Part shown: piece by piece, positions 33,665-41,562 of the stretch | Position numbering within the stretch: position 1 is the stretch's first letter | How the letters are laid out: every line of letters begins with the position of its first letter | Source: Saccharothrix sp. HUAS TT1 | GTDB taxonomy: Bacteria; Actinomycetota; Actinomycetes; Mycobacteriales; Pseudonocardiaceae | Length of the DNA stretch: 64,000 bases | Assembly: GCF_040744945.1 (NCBI RefSeq) | Contig: NZ_CP160453.1 | Location: 4,650,001-4,714,000, forward strand | Direction: 5' to 3' | Program-made: the position numbers and the translations under genes | The notes under the pieces: model-generated | Database searches by the model: none | Seen by the model: the letters and a program-made list of their open reading frames with translations, nothing else | What the model was told of the DNA's origin: nothing

Positions 33665-34006
33665 ATGACCACCCTGACGCCCGGAAGCATGCTGCTCGGC
33701 ACCACCCGCCCCGCCGAGATGCGGGCCTGGTACGTCAAGGCGCTGGCGCCGGAGTTCACCGGCGAGGGCGCGATCGACCTGGGCGGCTTCCTGCTGGTCA
33801 TCGACGGGCGCGACGACGTCGAGGCCAAGAACAACGAGCCGGGCCGCGCGATCATCAACTTCCACGTCGAGGACTTCGACGCCATGGAGGCCCAGCTGAA
33901 CGCGGCCGGCGTGCAGTGGATCTCGATCGAGGACCGGGAGAAGGGCAAGTTCGGCACCTTCGCCGACCCCGACGGCAACTACCTCCAGATCATCCAGTGG
34001 AAGTAG
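33665..34006 (+). CDS. VOC/glyoxalase-fold protein
   Basis: 113 residues from the ATG six bases after GAGGAGA. It is a single vicinal-oxygen-chelate unit: beta-alpha-beta-beta-beta repeats with MRAWYVKALAPEF, LLVIDGRDDVEAKNNEPGR, INFHVEDFDAMEAQLNAAGV and the closing TFADPDGNYLQIIQW. VOC proteins act as glyoxalases, dioxygenases or antibiotic-binding proteins and usually dimerise. Metal ligands are not clear here. It lies 67 bases after the ArsR gene on the same strand, so it probably belongs to the same transcription unit, which ends at a hairpin at 34029. Confidence 0.9.
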   Translation: MTTLTPGSMLLGTTRPAEMRAWYVKALAPEFTGEGAIDLGGFLLVIDGRDDVEAKNNEPGRAIINFHVEDFDAMEAQLNAAGVQWISIEDREKGKFGTFADPDGNYLQIIQWK

Positions 34007-34313
34007 GCCACCCGGCCCCGGATGTCCCCGTGCCCGGTCGGCGCTCGCGCCGGCCGGGCACGTCGCTGCGCGGGGGTGGGCGATCGGGGCGGTGCGCGCC
34101 TGATCGCCGCGTTCGTCCCGGGTAAACAAAACGAATTCGGCACTCCGCAAATCAGCGTGCTGCTTCACCCGTTATGGTGAAACGCATTCGGGGAAAGCCC
34201 TGCCCCCGGTCAACTGGGCAACGTCGAAGAAGTGCGTGAATGGCACCCGTGTAAGAGTCGGGAAGCGGTAGATCTACCGAACTTGTGTCCTGCCATCGTA
34301 TCGAGGAGCGCAG
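34007..34313. other. Intergenic region with terminator and promoter of monooxygenase copy B
   Basis: 307 bases. The left part holds the terminator (34029-34062). The right part is less GC-rich near 34120-34170 (AAACAAAACGAATTC region), a likely promoter for the gene at 34314. No gene is seen. Confidence 0.5.
34029..34062 (+). terminator. Hairpin terminator after VOC gene
   Basis: Fifteen-base arms (34029-34043 with 34048-34062), one G-U pair and a 4-base loop, 22 bases after the stop codon. Confidence 0.75.
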
Positions 34314-34323
34314 ATGACGATCA
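34294..34323 (+). repeat. 30-bp leader identical to that of the paralogue at 29228
   Basis: Exact copy, in opposite orientation on the chromosome, of 29219-29248. It includes GAGGAGCGCAG and the start codon of monooxygenase copy B. Confidence 0.9.
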
Positions 34324-35498
34324 TCGCGGCGCCGGCGAGTGCTGAACTCGTCCGCCGGGCGACCGAGCTGGTCCCTCTGATCCGCAAGCACGCCGCGTGG
34401 CAAGAGGAGAACAAGGTCCTGCACGAGGAGGTGCTGCAGGGGATCGTCGACGCCGGCCTGATGAAGATGCGGGTCCCGGTCCGCTACGGCGGTTACGAGG
34501 CCGACGTGCGCACGGTGTGCGACGTGATCTCCGAACTCGCCCGCGGCGACGGCTCCGTCGGGTGGACCGTGAGCACGATGACGATCAGCTCGTGGCTGGC
34601 CGGGCTGTTCCCGGACGAGGTCCAGGACGAGGTCTTCGCCGACCCCGACGTCCGGATCGGCAGCAGCGTCAGCCCCAACGGCGTCGCGGCGCCGACCGAG
34701 GGCGGCGCGATCCTCAACGGCAAGTGGCCGTTCAGCACCGGTGTGCTGCACAGCCAGTGGTTCATCCACTCCGCCGTGCTCGCCGGCGAGGACGGCCAGT
34801 TCGCCCCGGTGATGATCGCCGTGCCGAAGGCGGACATGACGATCGTGGACGACTGGGACACCGTGGGCCTGCGCGGCACGGGCAGCGTGACGACCGTCGT
34901 GCAGGACCTGTTCGTCCCGGAGTCGCGCATCCTGCCGATGCTCCCGCTGGTGATGCAGAACCAGCACCGCTCCGAGCTGAACGCCGGGTCCCCGATGTGG
35001 AAGGCGCCGTTCTCGCCGATCACGGCCGCCGGCGCCAGCGCCGTGCCGCTGGGCATGGCCAAGGCCGCGCGCGACGAGTTCTTCGAGCGGCTGCCCGACC
35101 GGAAGATCACCTACACCAACTACGAGCGCCAGTCCGAGGCCCCGCTGACGCACCTGCAGGTGGCCGAGGCGGCGGTGAAGATCGACGAGGCCGAGTTCCA
35201 CGTGCGCCGCGCGGCCGAGCTGGTGGACGCCAAGGTGCGCGACGGCGAGTCGTGGACGATGGAGGAGCGCGCCCTCGCGCGGATGCGGATGGGCGCGTCG
35301 ACCTTGCGCGCCAAGGAGGCCGTCGACCTCTACAACACCGCCAGCGGCGGGTCGTCCATCTACACCGACAAGCCGATGCAGCGCATCGAGCGCGACATCC
35401 AGACGATCAACCTGCACGGCGTGCTGCACCCGAACACGAACCTGGAGCTCTACGGGCGCGTGCTGTGCGGCCTGGAGCCCAACACCCACCTGATCTGA
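34314..35498 (+). CDS. Flavin-dependent monooxygenase, acyl-CoA dehydrogenase fold (copy B)
   Basis: 394 residues, the same length as copy A (28044-29228) and alignable without gaps: MRVPVRYGGYEADVRT, ARGDGSVGWTVSTMTISSWL, KWPFSTGVLHSQWF, LRGTGSVTTVVQDLFVP and TASGGSSIYTDKPMQRIERD. It is a group D flavin hydroxylase with a C-terminal Acyl-CoA_dh_2 domain that needs reduced flavin from a separate reductase, not seen here. The differences are concentrated around the substrate pocket strands (PNGVAAPTEGG versus ASGIATPTDGG), so the two may act on related but different substrates. Codon use is typical of the window. It lies alone between two hairpins. Confidence 0.9.
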   Translation: MTIIAAPASAELVRRATELVPLIRKHAAWQEENKVLHEEVLQGIVDAGLMKMRVPVRYGGYEADVRTVCDVISELARGDGSVGWTVSTMTISSWLAGLFPDEVQDEVFADPDVRIGSSVSPNGVAAPTEGGAILNGKWPFSTGVLHSQWFIHSAVLAGEDGQFAPVMIAVPKADMTIVDDWDTVGLRGTGSVTTVVQDLFVPESRILPMLPLVMQNQHRSELNAGSPMWKAPFSPITAAGASAVPLGMAKAARDEFFERLPDRKITYTNYERQSEAPLTHLQVAEAAVKIDEAEFHVRRAAELVDAKVRDGESWTMEERALARMRMGASTLRAKEAVDLYNTASGGSSIYTDKPMQRIERDIQTINLHGVLHPNTNLELYGRVLCGLEPNTHLI

Positions 35499-35508
35499 GG
35501 CGGCGCGG

Positions 35509-35539
35509 TCCGGGGCGGCGGGACCACCACCGCCCCGGA
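35509..35539 (+). terminator. Hairpin terminator after monooxygenase copy B
   Basis: Perfect 10-bp stem (35509-35518 with 35530-35539), 11-base loop, 10 bases after the stop. Confidence 0.65.
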
Positions 35540-35749
35540 GCGCGAGGGGGGACCCACGATGGGGGTTCGGGATGGCGAGGCGTCGACCTCGTGGTCACGA
35601 CATGCAGCGTGACCAGCGGTCTTGTCCCGACTGTGATCACTTTGGGTACCCGATCGAGTGTTTTTAGCTACCCTCCGTCTTGACCGTGACCTCTGCGTGA
35701 CTAAGGTTGACGCGGTGTTGACCGACGACGACGTCCAAGCGGAGCACGC

Positions 35750-36919
35750 GTGGTGAGCCGAATGCGGTCGCTGCTCGACCAGTACCGCAGGCAGGGCGCC
35801 AGATCGCTGTTGGACCAGGCGCGGGACACCGTCGCCGACCTCCTCGAACCCCGGCGGACCCCACCGCCCCGCGCGCCGCTGCCCCCTGCCCCGCCGCCGG
35901 CGAGCAGGCAGCGGGACGACGTGCTCGCCGGCGTGTGCGCCGGGATCGCGTTGCGGGACTTGAACCTCGTGGACTCGCTGCTGGCGGAGCTGGAGCGGAT
36001 GGAGGCCGAGGAGCAGGACCCCGACGCCCTGGCCCGGCTCTACCGGCTCGACCACCTGGCCACCCGGCTGCGCCGCAACGCCGAGAACCTGCGCGTGCTC
36101 GCGGGCCAGGACGCGGGCGCCGCCGCCGAGGAGACGGCGCCGCTGGTCGACGTCATCCGGGCCGCGATCTCCGCCATCGAGCAGTACCAGCGCGTGGAGG
36201 TCGGCCGGGTGGCGCAGCTGGCGGTGGTCGGCTTCGCCGCCGACGACGTCAGCCGGCTGCTGACCGAACTGCTCGACAACGCCACCGCCCAGTCGCCACC
36301 GAACTCGGCGGTGACCGTGAGCGCCCACATCACCGAGAACGGCAGCATCCTGCTGCGCGTCGAGGACGCCGGCATCGGCCTGCCGCCCGAGCGGATGGCC
36401 GACCTGAACGCCGAGCTGTCCGCCGCGCCCGCCCTCGACAGCGCCACCATCGAGCACATGGGGCTCGCGGTGGTGCGGCGGCTGGCCGAGAAGCACGAGG
36501 TGCGGGTGTGGCTGGGCCGCCGCTCGCCGCACGGCACGACCGCTTCCGTGCTGCTGCCCGCCGAGCTGGTGCGCGAAGCGCCGCAGGTGTCGTTCACGCG
36601 CACCACCGCCACGCCGCCCGCCCCGGTGGCCCAGCCCTCGCCCCGCCCGCACCTCGAAGGGCCGAGGCACGCGGTGTCGGACGACGGCGCGGCCAACGGC
36701 GGCCCGACCGCCGGCGGTGTGACGCCCGGCGGTCTGCCCCGCCGCGTCCCGACCAGCCTGCGCGGCGTCCCGGCGCCCGCCGTGCCGCCGCAGGAGCACC
36801 GCGGACCGGTCGGCGGCGAGCGGTTCTTCGCCGACCTGGCGGACTTCGACGCGGGCGAGCAGGCCGCCCGCGGCACCCTCCCCGTCGATCACCGCGAGGA
36901 CCACCCGAGTGATGACTGA
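35750..36919 (+). CDS. cvnA: CvnA-type conservon histidine kinase-like protein, no membrane sensor
   Basis: 389 residues from one of two tandem GTG codons. It is the ATPase component of a conservon. A Pro-rich segment (33-52) precedes the dimerisation helix with the H-box-like YRLDHLATRLRRNAENL (H102) and a HATPase domain at about 150-280 (LLTELLDNATAQSPP N-box, VEDAGIGLPPERM G1 box, GLAVVRRLAEKHEVRVW). The C-terminal 110 residues are Pro/Gly-rich and disordered. Most CvnA proteins have an extracellular sensor and membrane helices and are roughly twice as long. Here these are absent, so the protein should be cytoplasmic and take its signal by another route. Its stop lies within the CvnB start region. 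Confidence 0.9.
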   Translation: MVSRMRSLLDQYRRQGARSLLDQARDTVADLLEPRRTPPPRAPLPPAPPPASRQRDDVLAGVCAGIALRDLNLVDSLLAELERMEAEEQDPDALARLYRLDHLATRLRRNAENLRVLAGQDAGAAAEETAPLVDVIRAAISAIEQYQRVEVGRVAQLAVVGFAADDVSRLLTELLDNATAQSPPNSAVTVSAHITENGSILLRVEDAGIGLPPERMADLNAELSAAPALDSATIEHMGLAVVRRLAEKHEVRVWLGRRSPHGTTASVLLPAELVREAPQVSFTRTTATPPAPVAQPSPRPHLEGPRHAVSDDGAANGGPTAGGVTPGGLPRRVPTSLRGVPAPAVPPQEHRGPVGGERFFADLADFDAGEQAARGTLPVDHREDHPSDD

Positions 36920-37346
36920 CCAGACCGCCGGGCCGGACTTCAGCTGGCTGATCAACGACTTCGCCCGCCGGGTGCACGGCGTCACGCACGCGCTGATCCT
37001 GTCGTCCGACGGACTTCCGCTGGTGGCCTCCGACACCGTCGGGGTGGAGGCCGCCGAACAGCTCGCCGCGATCTCCAGCGGCATGCTCAGCCTGGCGCGC
37101 AACGCCGCCGCCGTGTTCGACAAGGGCTCCTGCGAGCAGATCGTCGTCCGCCTGACGGGCGGGTACTTCCTGTTCATGGACATCGGTGAGGGCGCCGGCC
37201 TCGGCGTGCTGACCTCGCCGGCGTGCGACATGAAGGTCATCGGCTACGAGATGACCAAGTTCGTCGACAACGCCGGGCACGCGCTCACGCCGCAGTTGCG
37301 GGCCGACATGCGCCGCACGGTCACCGCGCGGCGCCCGGGCACGTGA
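36912..37346 (+). CDS. cvnB: CvnB roadblock/LC7 protein
   Basis: 144 residues (ATG at 36912; a GTG directly before is an alternative). The start overlaps the end of cvnA by eight bases. The roadblock/LC7 fold spans 10-125 (FSWLINDFARRVHGVTHALIL, DGLPLVASD, EQIVVRLTGGYFLFMDIGEGAGLGVLT). In conservons such proteins dimerise and act as a GTPase-activating or scaffold partner for the CvnD GTPase, forming a membrane-proximal complex with CvnA and CvnC. The C-terminal Arg-rich tail is typical. Nothing is missing relative to the family. Confidence 0.93.
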   Translation: MTDQTAGPDFSWLINDFARRVHGVTHALILSSDGLPLVASDTVGVEAAEQLAAISSGMLSLARNAAAVFDKGSCEQIVVRLTGGYFLFMDIGEGAGLGVLTSPACDMKVIGYEMTKFVDNAGHALTPQLRADMRRTVTARRPGT

Positions 37347-37369
37347 CCGCCGAAGGAGAACGACCCGCA

Positions 37370-37768
37370 GTGACCCCCAGCGCTGTGACACCACCCCCGA
37401 ACCCGGCACCACCGAACCCGGCGCCCGGCGCCATGCGCAGCACCAGGGTCCGCCCGTACGCGATCACCCGCGGCCGCACCCGGCCGAGGCACCTGCTGCT
37501 GGTGGAAACCCTGGTGTCGGTGCCGAACTACGACCCGCAGGCCAGCTCCCAGCTCATGCCCGAGTCGCAGGCGCTGTACGAGCGGGCGCGGCAGCGCACG
37601 TCGGTCGCCGAGCTGTCGGCGCACCTGGACATCCCGCTCGGCGTCATCCGGGTGCTGCTCAGCGACCTCGCCGCCCAGGAGCTGGTGTTCATCCACCCGA
37701 CCGGTTTCGAGTACCAGTACGACGTGCACCTCCTGGAGAGGATTCTGGATGGGCTCAAGGGCGTTTGA
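37370..37768 (+). CDS. cvnC: CvnC (DUF742) protein
   Basis: 132 residues if the GTG at 37370 after AAGGAG is used; a GTG at 37343 overlapping the cvnB stop would add nine. A Pro/Asn-rich N-terminus (PPPNPAPPNPAPGA) precedes the DUF742 domain: VRPYAITRGRTRPRHLLLVETLV, then the winged-helix-like SVAELSAHLDIPLGVIRVLLSDLA and a C-terminal YDVHLLERILDGLK. DUF742 proteins are invariable conservon members thought to link roadblock and kinase components. The gene overlaps cvnD by 20 bases. Confidence 0.93.
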   Translation: MTPSAVTPPPNPAPPNPAPGAMRSTRVRPYAITRGRTRPRHLLLVETLVSVPNYDPQASSQLMPESQALYERARQRTSVAELSAHLDIPLGVIRVLLSDLAAQELVFIHPTGFEYQYDVHLLERILDGLKGV

Positions 37769-38339
37769 CGCCGCGCCGTTGACGATTTCGGCGAAGATCG
37801 TGGTCGCCGGCGGTTTCGGGGTCGGCAAGACGACGTTCGTGGGTTCGGTGTCCGAGGTGCCGCCGATCAACACCGAGGCGTGGATGACCGAGGCAGCCGA
37901 GGGCGTCGACCCGGTCGACCCGGAGGGCGAGAAGACCACCACCACGGTCGCGATGGACTTCGGCCGGTTGACGCTGAGCGACGACCTGGTGCTGTACCTG
38001 TTCGGCACACCGGGCCAGCCGCGCTTCTGGTTCATGTGGGACGACCTGTCGCGCGGCGCGCTGGGCGCGGTCGTGCTGGTCGACACCCGTCGCATCGCCG
38101 AGTCGTTCGCGGCCATCAACTACTTCGAGAACGACTCGGACCTGCCGTTCGTCGTCGTGGTGAACAAGTTCGACGGGCTGCTGGCGCACGACCTGGACGA
38201 GGTGCGCGACGCGCTGGCCATCTCGCCGGACGTCCCGCTGGTCACCTGCGACGCGCGGGACCGCGCCTCGGTCGGCGGCGCGCTGAGGGCCCTCGTCTCC
38301 TACGCGATGGACCTGAGCCTGTCCTTCGGGCCGGTGTGA
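37749..38339 (+). CDS. cvnD: CvnD small Ras-like GTPase
   Basis: 196 residues from ATG inside the end of cvnC. The Ras-like G domain shows G1 GGFGVGKT (21-28), a T-rich switch I (EKTTTTVAMDFG), G3 region LFGTPGQPRF (Gly-Gln-Pro instead of the Ras Gly-Gln-Glu), and G4 NKFD (about 141-144). Such MglA-like GTPases cycle under control of the CvnB roadblock partner and regulate development, antibiotic production or carbon use in streptomycetes. It is the last of the four canonical conservon genes, and the next gene follows after 32 bases. Confidence 0.93.
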   Translation: MGSRAFDAAPLTISAKIVVAGGFGVGKTTFVGSVSEVPPINTEAWMTEAAEGVDPVDPEGEKTTTTVAMDFGRLTLSDDLVLYLFGTPGQPRFWFMWDDLSRGALGAVVLVDTRRIAESFAAINYFENDSDLPFVVVVNKFDGLLAHDLDEVRDALAISPDVPLVTCDARDRASVGGALRALVSYAMDLSLSFGPV

Positions 38340-38371
38340 GTGGACGCCCTGCGGTGGAAGAGGTGGCGGCA

Positions 38372-39619
38372 ATGCGGAAGGTGCTGATCGTCGGAGCGGG
38401 CCAGTCCGGCCTGCAACTGGCGCTCGGGTTGGTGGACGGGGGTTACGACGTCACGGTGATGTCCGCGCGGACGCCGGAGGAGATCCGCGGCGGGCGGGTG
38501 ATGTCCACGCAGTGCATGTTCGGCCCGGCGCTCCAGCACGAGCGGGACCTCGGCCTGAACCTGTGGGAGGAGGCGACGCCGGACGTGCGCGGCCTCGGCC
38601 TGTCGGTGGGCGTGCCGGGCGAGGGCGGGGGAGTGCAGCGCGCGCTGGACTGGTTGGGCCTGCTCGACGAGGTCGCGCAGTCGGTGGACCAGCGGGTGAA
38701 GATGGCGGGCTGGCTGGAACTCCTGGAGGACCGCGGCGGCAAGGTCGTCTACCACGGCGTGACCACCGCCGACCTGGACTCGCTGACCTCGCTGTACGAC
38801 CTGGTCGTGGTGGCGGCGGGCAAGGGCGAGCTGGTGCAGCTGTTCGACCGGGACCCCGAGCGGTCGCCGTACCGGGAGCCGCAGCGGGTGCTGTCGGTGG
38901 CCTACGTGCACGGCATGGAGCCCCGGCCCGAGCACCCGGACGTGCACGCGGTGCGGTTCAACGCGGTGCCGGGGGTCGGCGAGCTGTTCGTCATCCCCGG
39001 GTTCACCCTCAGCGGCCCCTGCGAGATCCTGTTCTTCGAGGGCCTGCCCGGCGGACCGCTGGACTGCTGGGACGACCGGCCCGGCCCGGCCGAGCACCTG
39101 GACCGGACGTTGCGCCTGATGCGCGAGTTCATGCCGTGGGAGCACGACCGCTGCCGCTCGGTGGAGCTGACCGACGCGCGCGCCACCCTGACGGGTTCCT
39201 ACCCGCCGGTGGTGCGCAAGCCGGTGGGCAGGTTACCCGCGGGTGGTCGGGTGCTGGGGATGGCGGACGTCGTCGTGGCCAACGACCCGATCACCGGCCA
39301 GGGTTCCAACAACGCGGCCAAGTGCGCGGCGTCCTACTTGGACAGCATCGAGGAGCGCGGTGACCGGCCGTTCGACGAGGAGTGGATGGCGGGGGCCTTC
39401 GAGTCGTACTGGGAGCACGCCCGGCACGCCACGTTCTGGACCAACGCCATGCTCCAGCCGCCGCCTGAGCACATCATGCGCATCTTCGGCGCGGCGAGCG
39501 AGCTGCCGGCGGTGGCCGGGCGGTTCGTCAACGCCTTCGCCGACCCCTCGGACCTGCGGCACTGGTTCTTCGACCCGGACCTCGCCGACCGCTACCTGAC
39601 CTCGGTCAGCCCGGCCTGA
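38372..39619 (+). CDS. Styrene/indole-monooxygenase-like FAD protein (StyA family)
   Basis: 415 residues from ATG. The Rossmann FAD site is at the N-terminus (VLIVGAGQSGLQLALGL), with GGRVMSTQCMFGPALQHERDLGL, VVVAAGKGEL and the C-terminal FAD loop ADVVVANDPITGQGSNNAAK typical of StyA-like epoxidases. These use FADH2 from a separate StyB reductase to epoxidise styrene or indole. It lies 32 bases after cvnD on the same strand and before a terminator, so it is the fifth gene of the conservon operon. Streptomyces conservons often end in cytochrome P450 genes; a flavin monooxygenase in that place is a functional parallel. No reductase gene is adjacent. Confidence 0.88.
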   Translation: MRKVLIVGAGQSGLQLALGLVDGGYDVTVMSARTPEEIRGGRVMSTQCMFGPALQHERDLGLNLWEEATPDVRGLGLSVGVPGEGGGVQRALDWLGLLDEVAQSVDQRVKMAGWLELLEDRGGKVVYHGVTTADLDSLTSLYDLVVVAAGKGELVQLFDRDPERSPYREPQRVLSVAYVHGMEPRPEHPDVHAVRFNAVPGVGELFVIPGFTLSGPCEILFFEGLPGGPLDCWDDRPGPAEHLDRTLRLMREFMPWEHDRCRSVELTDARATLTGSYPPVVRKPVGRLPAGGRVLGMADVVVANDPITGQGSNNAAKCAASYLDSIEERGDRPFDEEWMAGAFESYWEHARHATFWTNAMLQPPPEHIMRIFGAASELPAVAGRFVNAFADPSDLRHWFFDPDLADRYLTSVSPA

Positions 39620-39644
39620 GCGCGGTCCGCCGCACGGGTTGTCC

Positions 39645-39673
39645 CGCCGCACCGGCTCCCCGCCGGTGCGGCG
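39645..39673 (+). terminator. Hairpin terminator of the conservon operon
   Basis: Perfect 12-bp stem (39645-39656 with 39662-39673), 5-base loop, 25 bases after the StyA-like stop. Confidence 0.8.
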
Positions 39674-39759
39674 AACGGGCGGTTCCCGCGGTCCTCCGCC
39701 CAGGCGGCTAACGGTCGGGCCCGCGGCGTCGATCCCGGAAGCGACCCGAGGGGGCTCCC

Positions 39760-40593
39760 GTGACGACGACCGTCATCCAGCGCGGCACCGCCGGACCGCT
39801 GCGCTACCTGCCACTGCTGGTGCCCGCGCTGCTGTTCCTCGTCGCGCTGGCCGTCGCGCCCGTCTCGCCCGCCCGGGCCACCGACGGCCTGTACAAGATC
39901 ACCACCACCCAGTTCGCCGTCAGCCACCACGACATCGAGTGCGCCAGGGACACGGACCAGGTGGCCACCTGCACCACCACCGTCGATGGGAAGGCGCTCG
40001 ACGTCCGCCTGGACACCACGCCCGGTGCGGCCCTGTCGTGCACCGCGACCTACGACGGGCAGGGCACCCCGTGCACCCGCACGTTCGACTACGGCCCCGG
40101 CTCGCACCGGGTGCACCTGGCGTCGTTGACCGTCCTGGAGGCCGCGGCCGAGGAAGTCCGGGACGAGTACCCGTGGTGGTCGTGGGTCTTCGACGGCCCG
40201 TGGTTCCTGTTCGCCTTGGGCCTGGTCGCGGTCGTGGTGGTCGTGGCGGGGTTCCTGGCGTGGAGGTGGTCGCGCGAACCCCGGCCGGCGGCGGGGCGCC
40301 GAGTGGTGAGGGCGCTGGCGACGTTCGTCGTCTACTGGACGTTCTCCTTCCCGGTCACGCTGGTGGTGGCGCCGTGGGGCAGTGGGCGGCTCAACTACCA
40401 CTTCCTGCTCATCCCGCACTCCGTGCTGCTGCCCGCCGTCCTCGCCCTGGTGTGGCAGCTCGTGGTCAACGGGAGGATCACCGGCAGGACCGGCCAGCGG
40501 ATCGGCCTCACCGCGACCGCCTCCGCGACGACCCTCCTGTGCGCGCCGATGATGCTGCTGATGCTGGCCGTCACGTCCGGGATGCCCGACTAG
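39760..40593 (+). CDS. Membrane protein of unknown function
   Basis: 277 residues from GTG, with GAGGGGG upstream. One N-terminal membrane segment or uncleaved signal (17-38, LLVPALLFLVALAVAP) is followed by an extracytoplasmic beta-rich part with four cysteines (about 43-140, ECARDTDQVATCTTTV and LSCTATYDGQGTPCT), likely forming two disulfides. Four further membrane helices follow (about 147-168, 186-205, 220-235, 245-270). I recognise no family. The C-terminal helices have the look of a small integral membrane domain rather than a transporter. It stands alone between two hairpins. Confidence 0.75.
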   Translation: MTTTVIQRGTAGPLRYLPLLVPALLFLVALAVAPVSPARATDGLYKITTTQFAVSHHDIECARDTDQVATCTTTVDGKALDVRLDTTPGAALSCTATYDGQGTPCTRTFDYGPGSHRVHLASLTVLEAAAEEVRDEYPWWSWVFDGPWFLFALGLVAVVVVVAGFLAWRWSREPRPAAGRRVVRALATFVVYWTFSFPVTLVVAPWGSGRLNYHFLLIPHSVLLPAVLALVWQLVVNGRITGRTGQRIGLTATASATTLLCAPMMLLMLAVTSGMPD

Positions 40594-40619
40594 CGGCTCT
40601 GCCGGTGTGCGACGATGGT

Positions 40620-40645
40620 CGGGCGCCTCGTCCAGGAGGCGCCCG
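40620..40645 (+). other. Hairpin between membrane-protein gene and SMR gene
   Basis: A perfect 10-bp stem (40620-40629 with 40636-40645) with loop GTCCAG, 27 bases after one stop and 54 bases before the SMR start. It could terminate the upstream gene or be a regulatory leader of the SMR gene. The conserved bases of guanidine riboswitches were looked for and not found. Confidence 0.55.
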
Positions 40646-40698
40646 GACGAGCGGTGCCGTACCCGGCCAGCGACAAGACGGCGCTCGAAGGAGCAACC

Positions 40699-41013
40699 GT
40701 GTCCTGGCTCGTCCTGATCGTGTCCGGTGTGCTGGAAGCCGTGTGGGCCACCGCCCTCGGCAAGTCCGACGGCTTCACCCGGCTGGCGCCCTCCGTCGTG
40801 TTCGGCGTCGCGCTGCTCGCGAGCATGGCCGGGTTGGCCTGCGCGATGAAGGAACTCCCCGTCGGCACCTCCTACGCGGTGTGGGTCGGCATCGGGGCGT
40901 CGCTCACCGTCGCCTACGGCATGTGGACGGGGTCGGAAACCGTCTCGCTCGCCAAGGTCGTCCTCCTGCTCGGGATCGTGGCCTGCGTCGTGGGGCTCAA
41001 GGTCCTGCACTGA
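40699..41013 (+). CDS. Small multidrug resistance (SMR) exporter, SugE/Gdx-like
   Basis: 104 residues from the GTG after GAAGGAG. Four membrane helices fill the protein. The signature glutamate is in VSGVLEAVWATALGKSDGF (E14), the position that binds both protons and cationic substrate in SMR dimers. The WATALGKSDGFT motif and the GTSYAVWVGIGA segment with helix 3 residues are typical of the SugE/Gdx branch, which exports guanidinium and related small cations. The more hydrophobic-drug EmrE branch is less likely. It functions as an antiparallel dimer; whether a second subunit is needed cannot be seen, and no partner gene is adjacent. Confidence 0.9.
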   Translation: MSWLVLIVSGVLEAVWATALGKSDGFTRLAPSVVFGVALLASMAGLACAMKELPVGTSYAVWVGIGASLTVAYGMWTGSETVSLAKVVLLLGIVACVVGLKVLH

Positions 41014-41049
41014 CCGCACCTGGACAGGGAGCGGGACCACCTCTTTTGC

Positions 41050-41055
41050 TAGGGT
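41050..41055 (+). promoter_or_regulatory. -10 element of a probable leaderless transcript
   Basis: TAGGGT is followed after exactly six bases by the GTG at 41062. In actinobacteria this spacing places the transcription start on the start codon, giving a leaderless mRNA. Confidence 0.5.
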
Positions 41056-41061
41056 CGATCC

Positions 41062-41547
41062 GTGCCCACCGCCGACCGGCCGTCCGACGCGTCCGGTCGG
41101 GACGGGGGAGCGGGTGTGACCGCGACGCGCGACCTGGGCGATCGGCAGGACGTGCTGGCCGTCGTCGGCGAGTTCTACCGGCGCGCCTTCGAGGACGGGG
41201 CGCTCGGGCCGGTCTTCCGCGACGTGGCCCGGCTGGACCTCACGTCGCACCTGCCGGTCATGGCGGACTTCTGGGAGACGGTCCTGTTCCGCGCCGGCTC
41301 CTACCGCCGCAACCTCCTGCGCGTCCATTTGGACCTGGACGGGCGCGCCCGCCTGTCGCCCGCGCACTTCTCGCGGTGGCTGGCGCTGTGGAACGCGACC
41401 GTCGACGGGATGTTCGCGGGCGAGAAGGCCGACCTCGCCAAGTCGCAGGCCGAGCGCATCGCCCGGTCGATGGCCCGGCGGCTGGAGCGCGGTGACGCCA
41501 GCGAGCTGGTCACCATCCGGCGGCGCGACCACACCGAGCGGTCCTGA
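41062..41547 (+). CDS. Group III-like truncated hemoglobin
   Basis: 161 residues from GTG at 41062 (leaderless), or 143 from a GTG at 41116 preceded by GGGGAGC; the N-terminal 18 residues are polar and could be absent. The globin fold shows VVGEFYRRAFEDGALGPVFRDVARLDLTSHLPVMADFWETVLF and the proximal-heme segment LDGRARLSPAHFSRWLALWNATVD, as in the group III class (YhhF/Ctb-like). These proteins bind heme and handle oxygen, nitric oxide or peroxide near respiratory enzymes. The C-terminal tail is charged. It converges closely on a GreA-like gene with only 15 bases between stops. Confidence 0.88.
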   Translation: MPTADRPSDASGRDGGAGVTATRDLGDRQDVLAVVGEFYRRAFEDGALGPVFRDVARLDLTSHLPVMADFWETVLFRAGSYRRNLLRVHLDLDGRARLSPAHFSRWLALWNATVDGMFAGEKADLAKSQAERIARSMARRLERGDASELVTIRRRDHTERS

Positions 41548-41562
41548 CCGTCCACCTCGGAC

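Noticed and set aside
40594-40698. Guanidine riboswitch before the SMR gene
   Set aside because: The conserved bases of the ykkC and mini-ykkC types could not be found by eye; only a simple hairpin is present.
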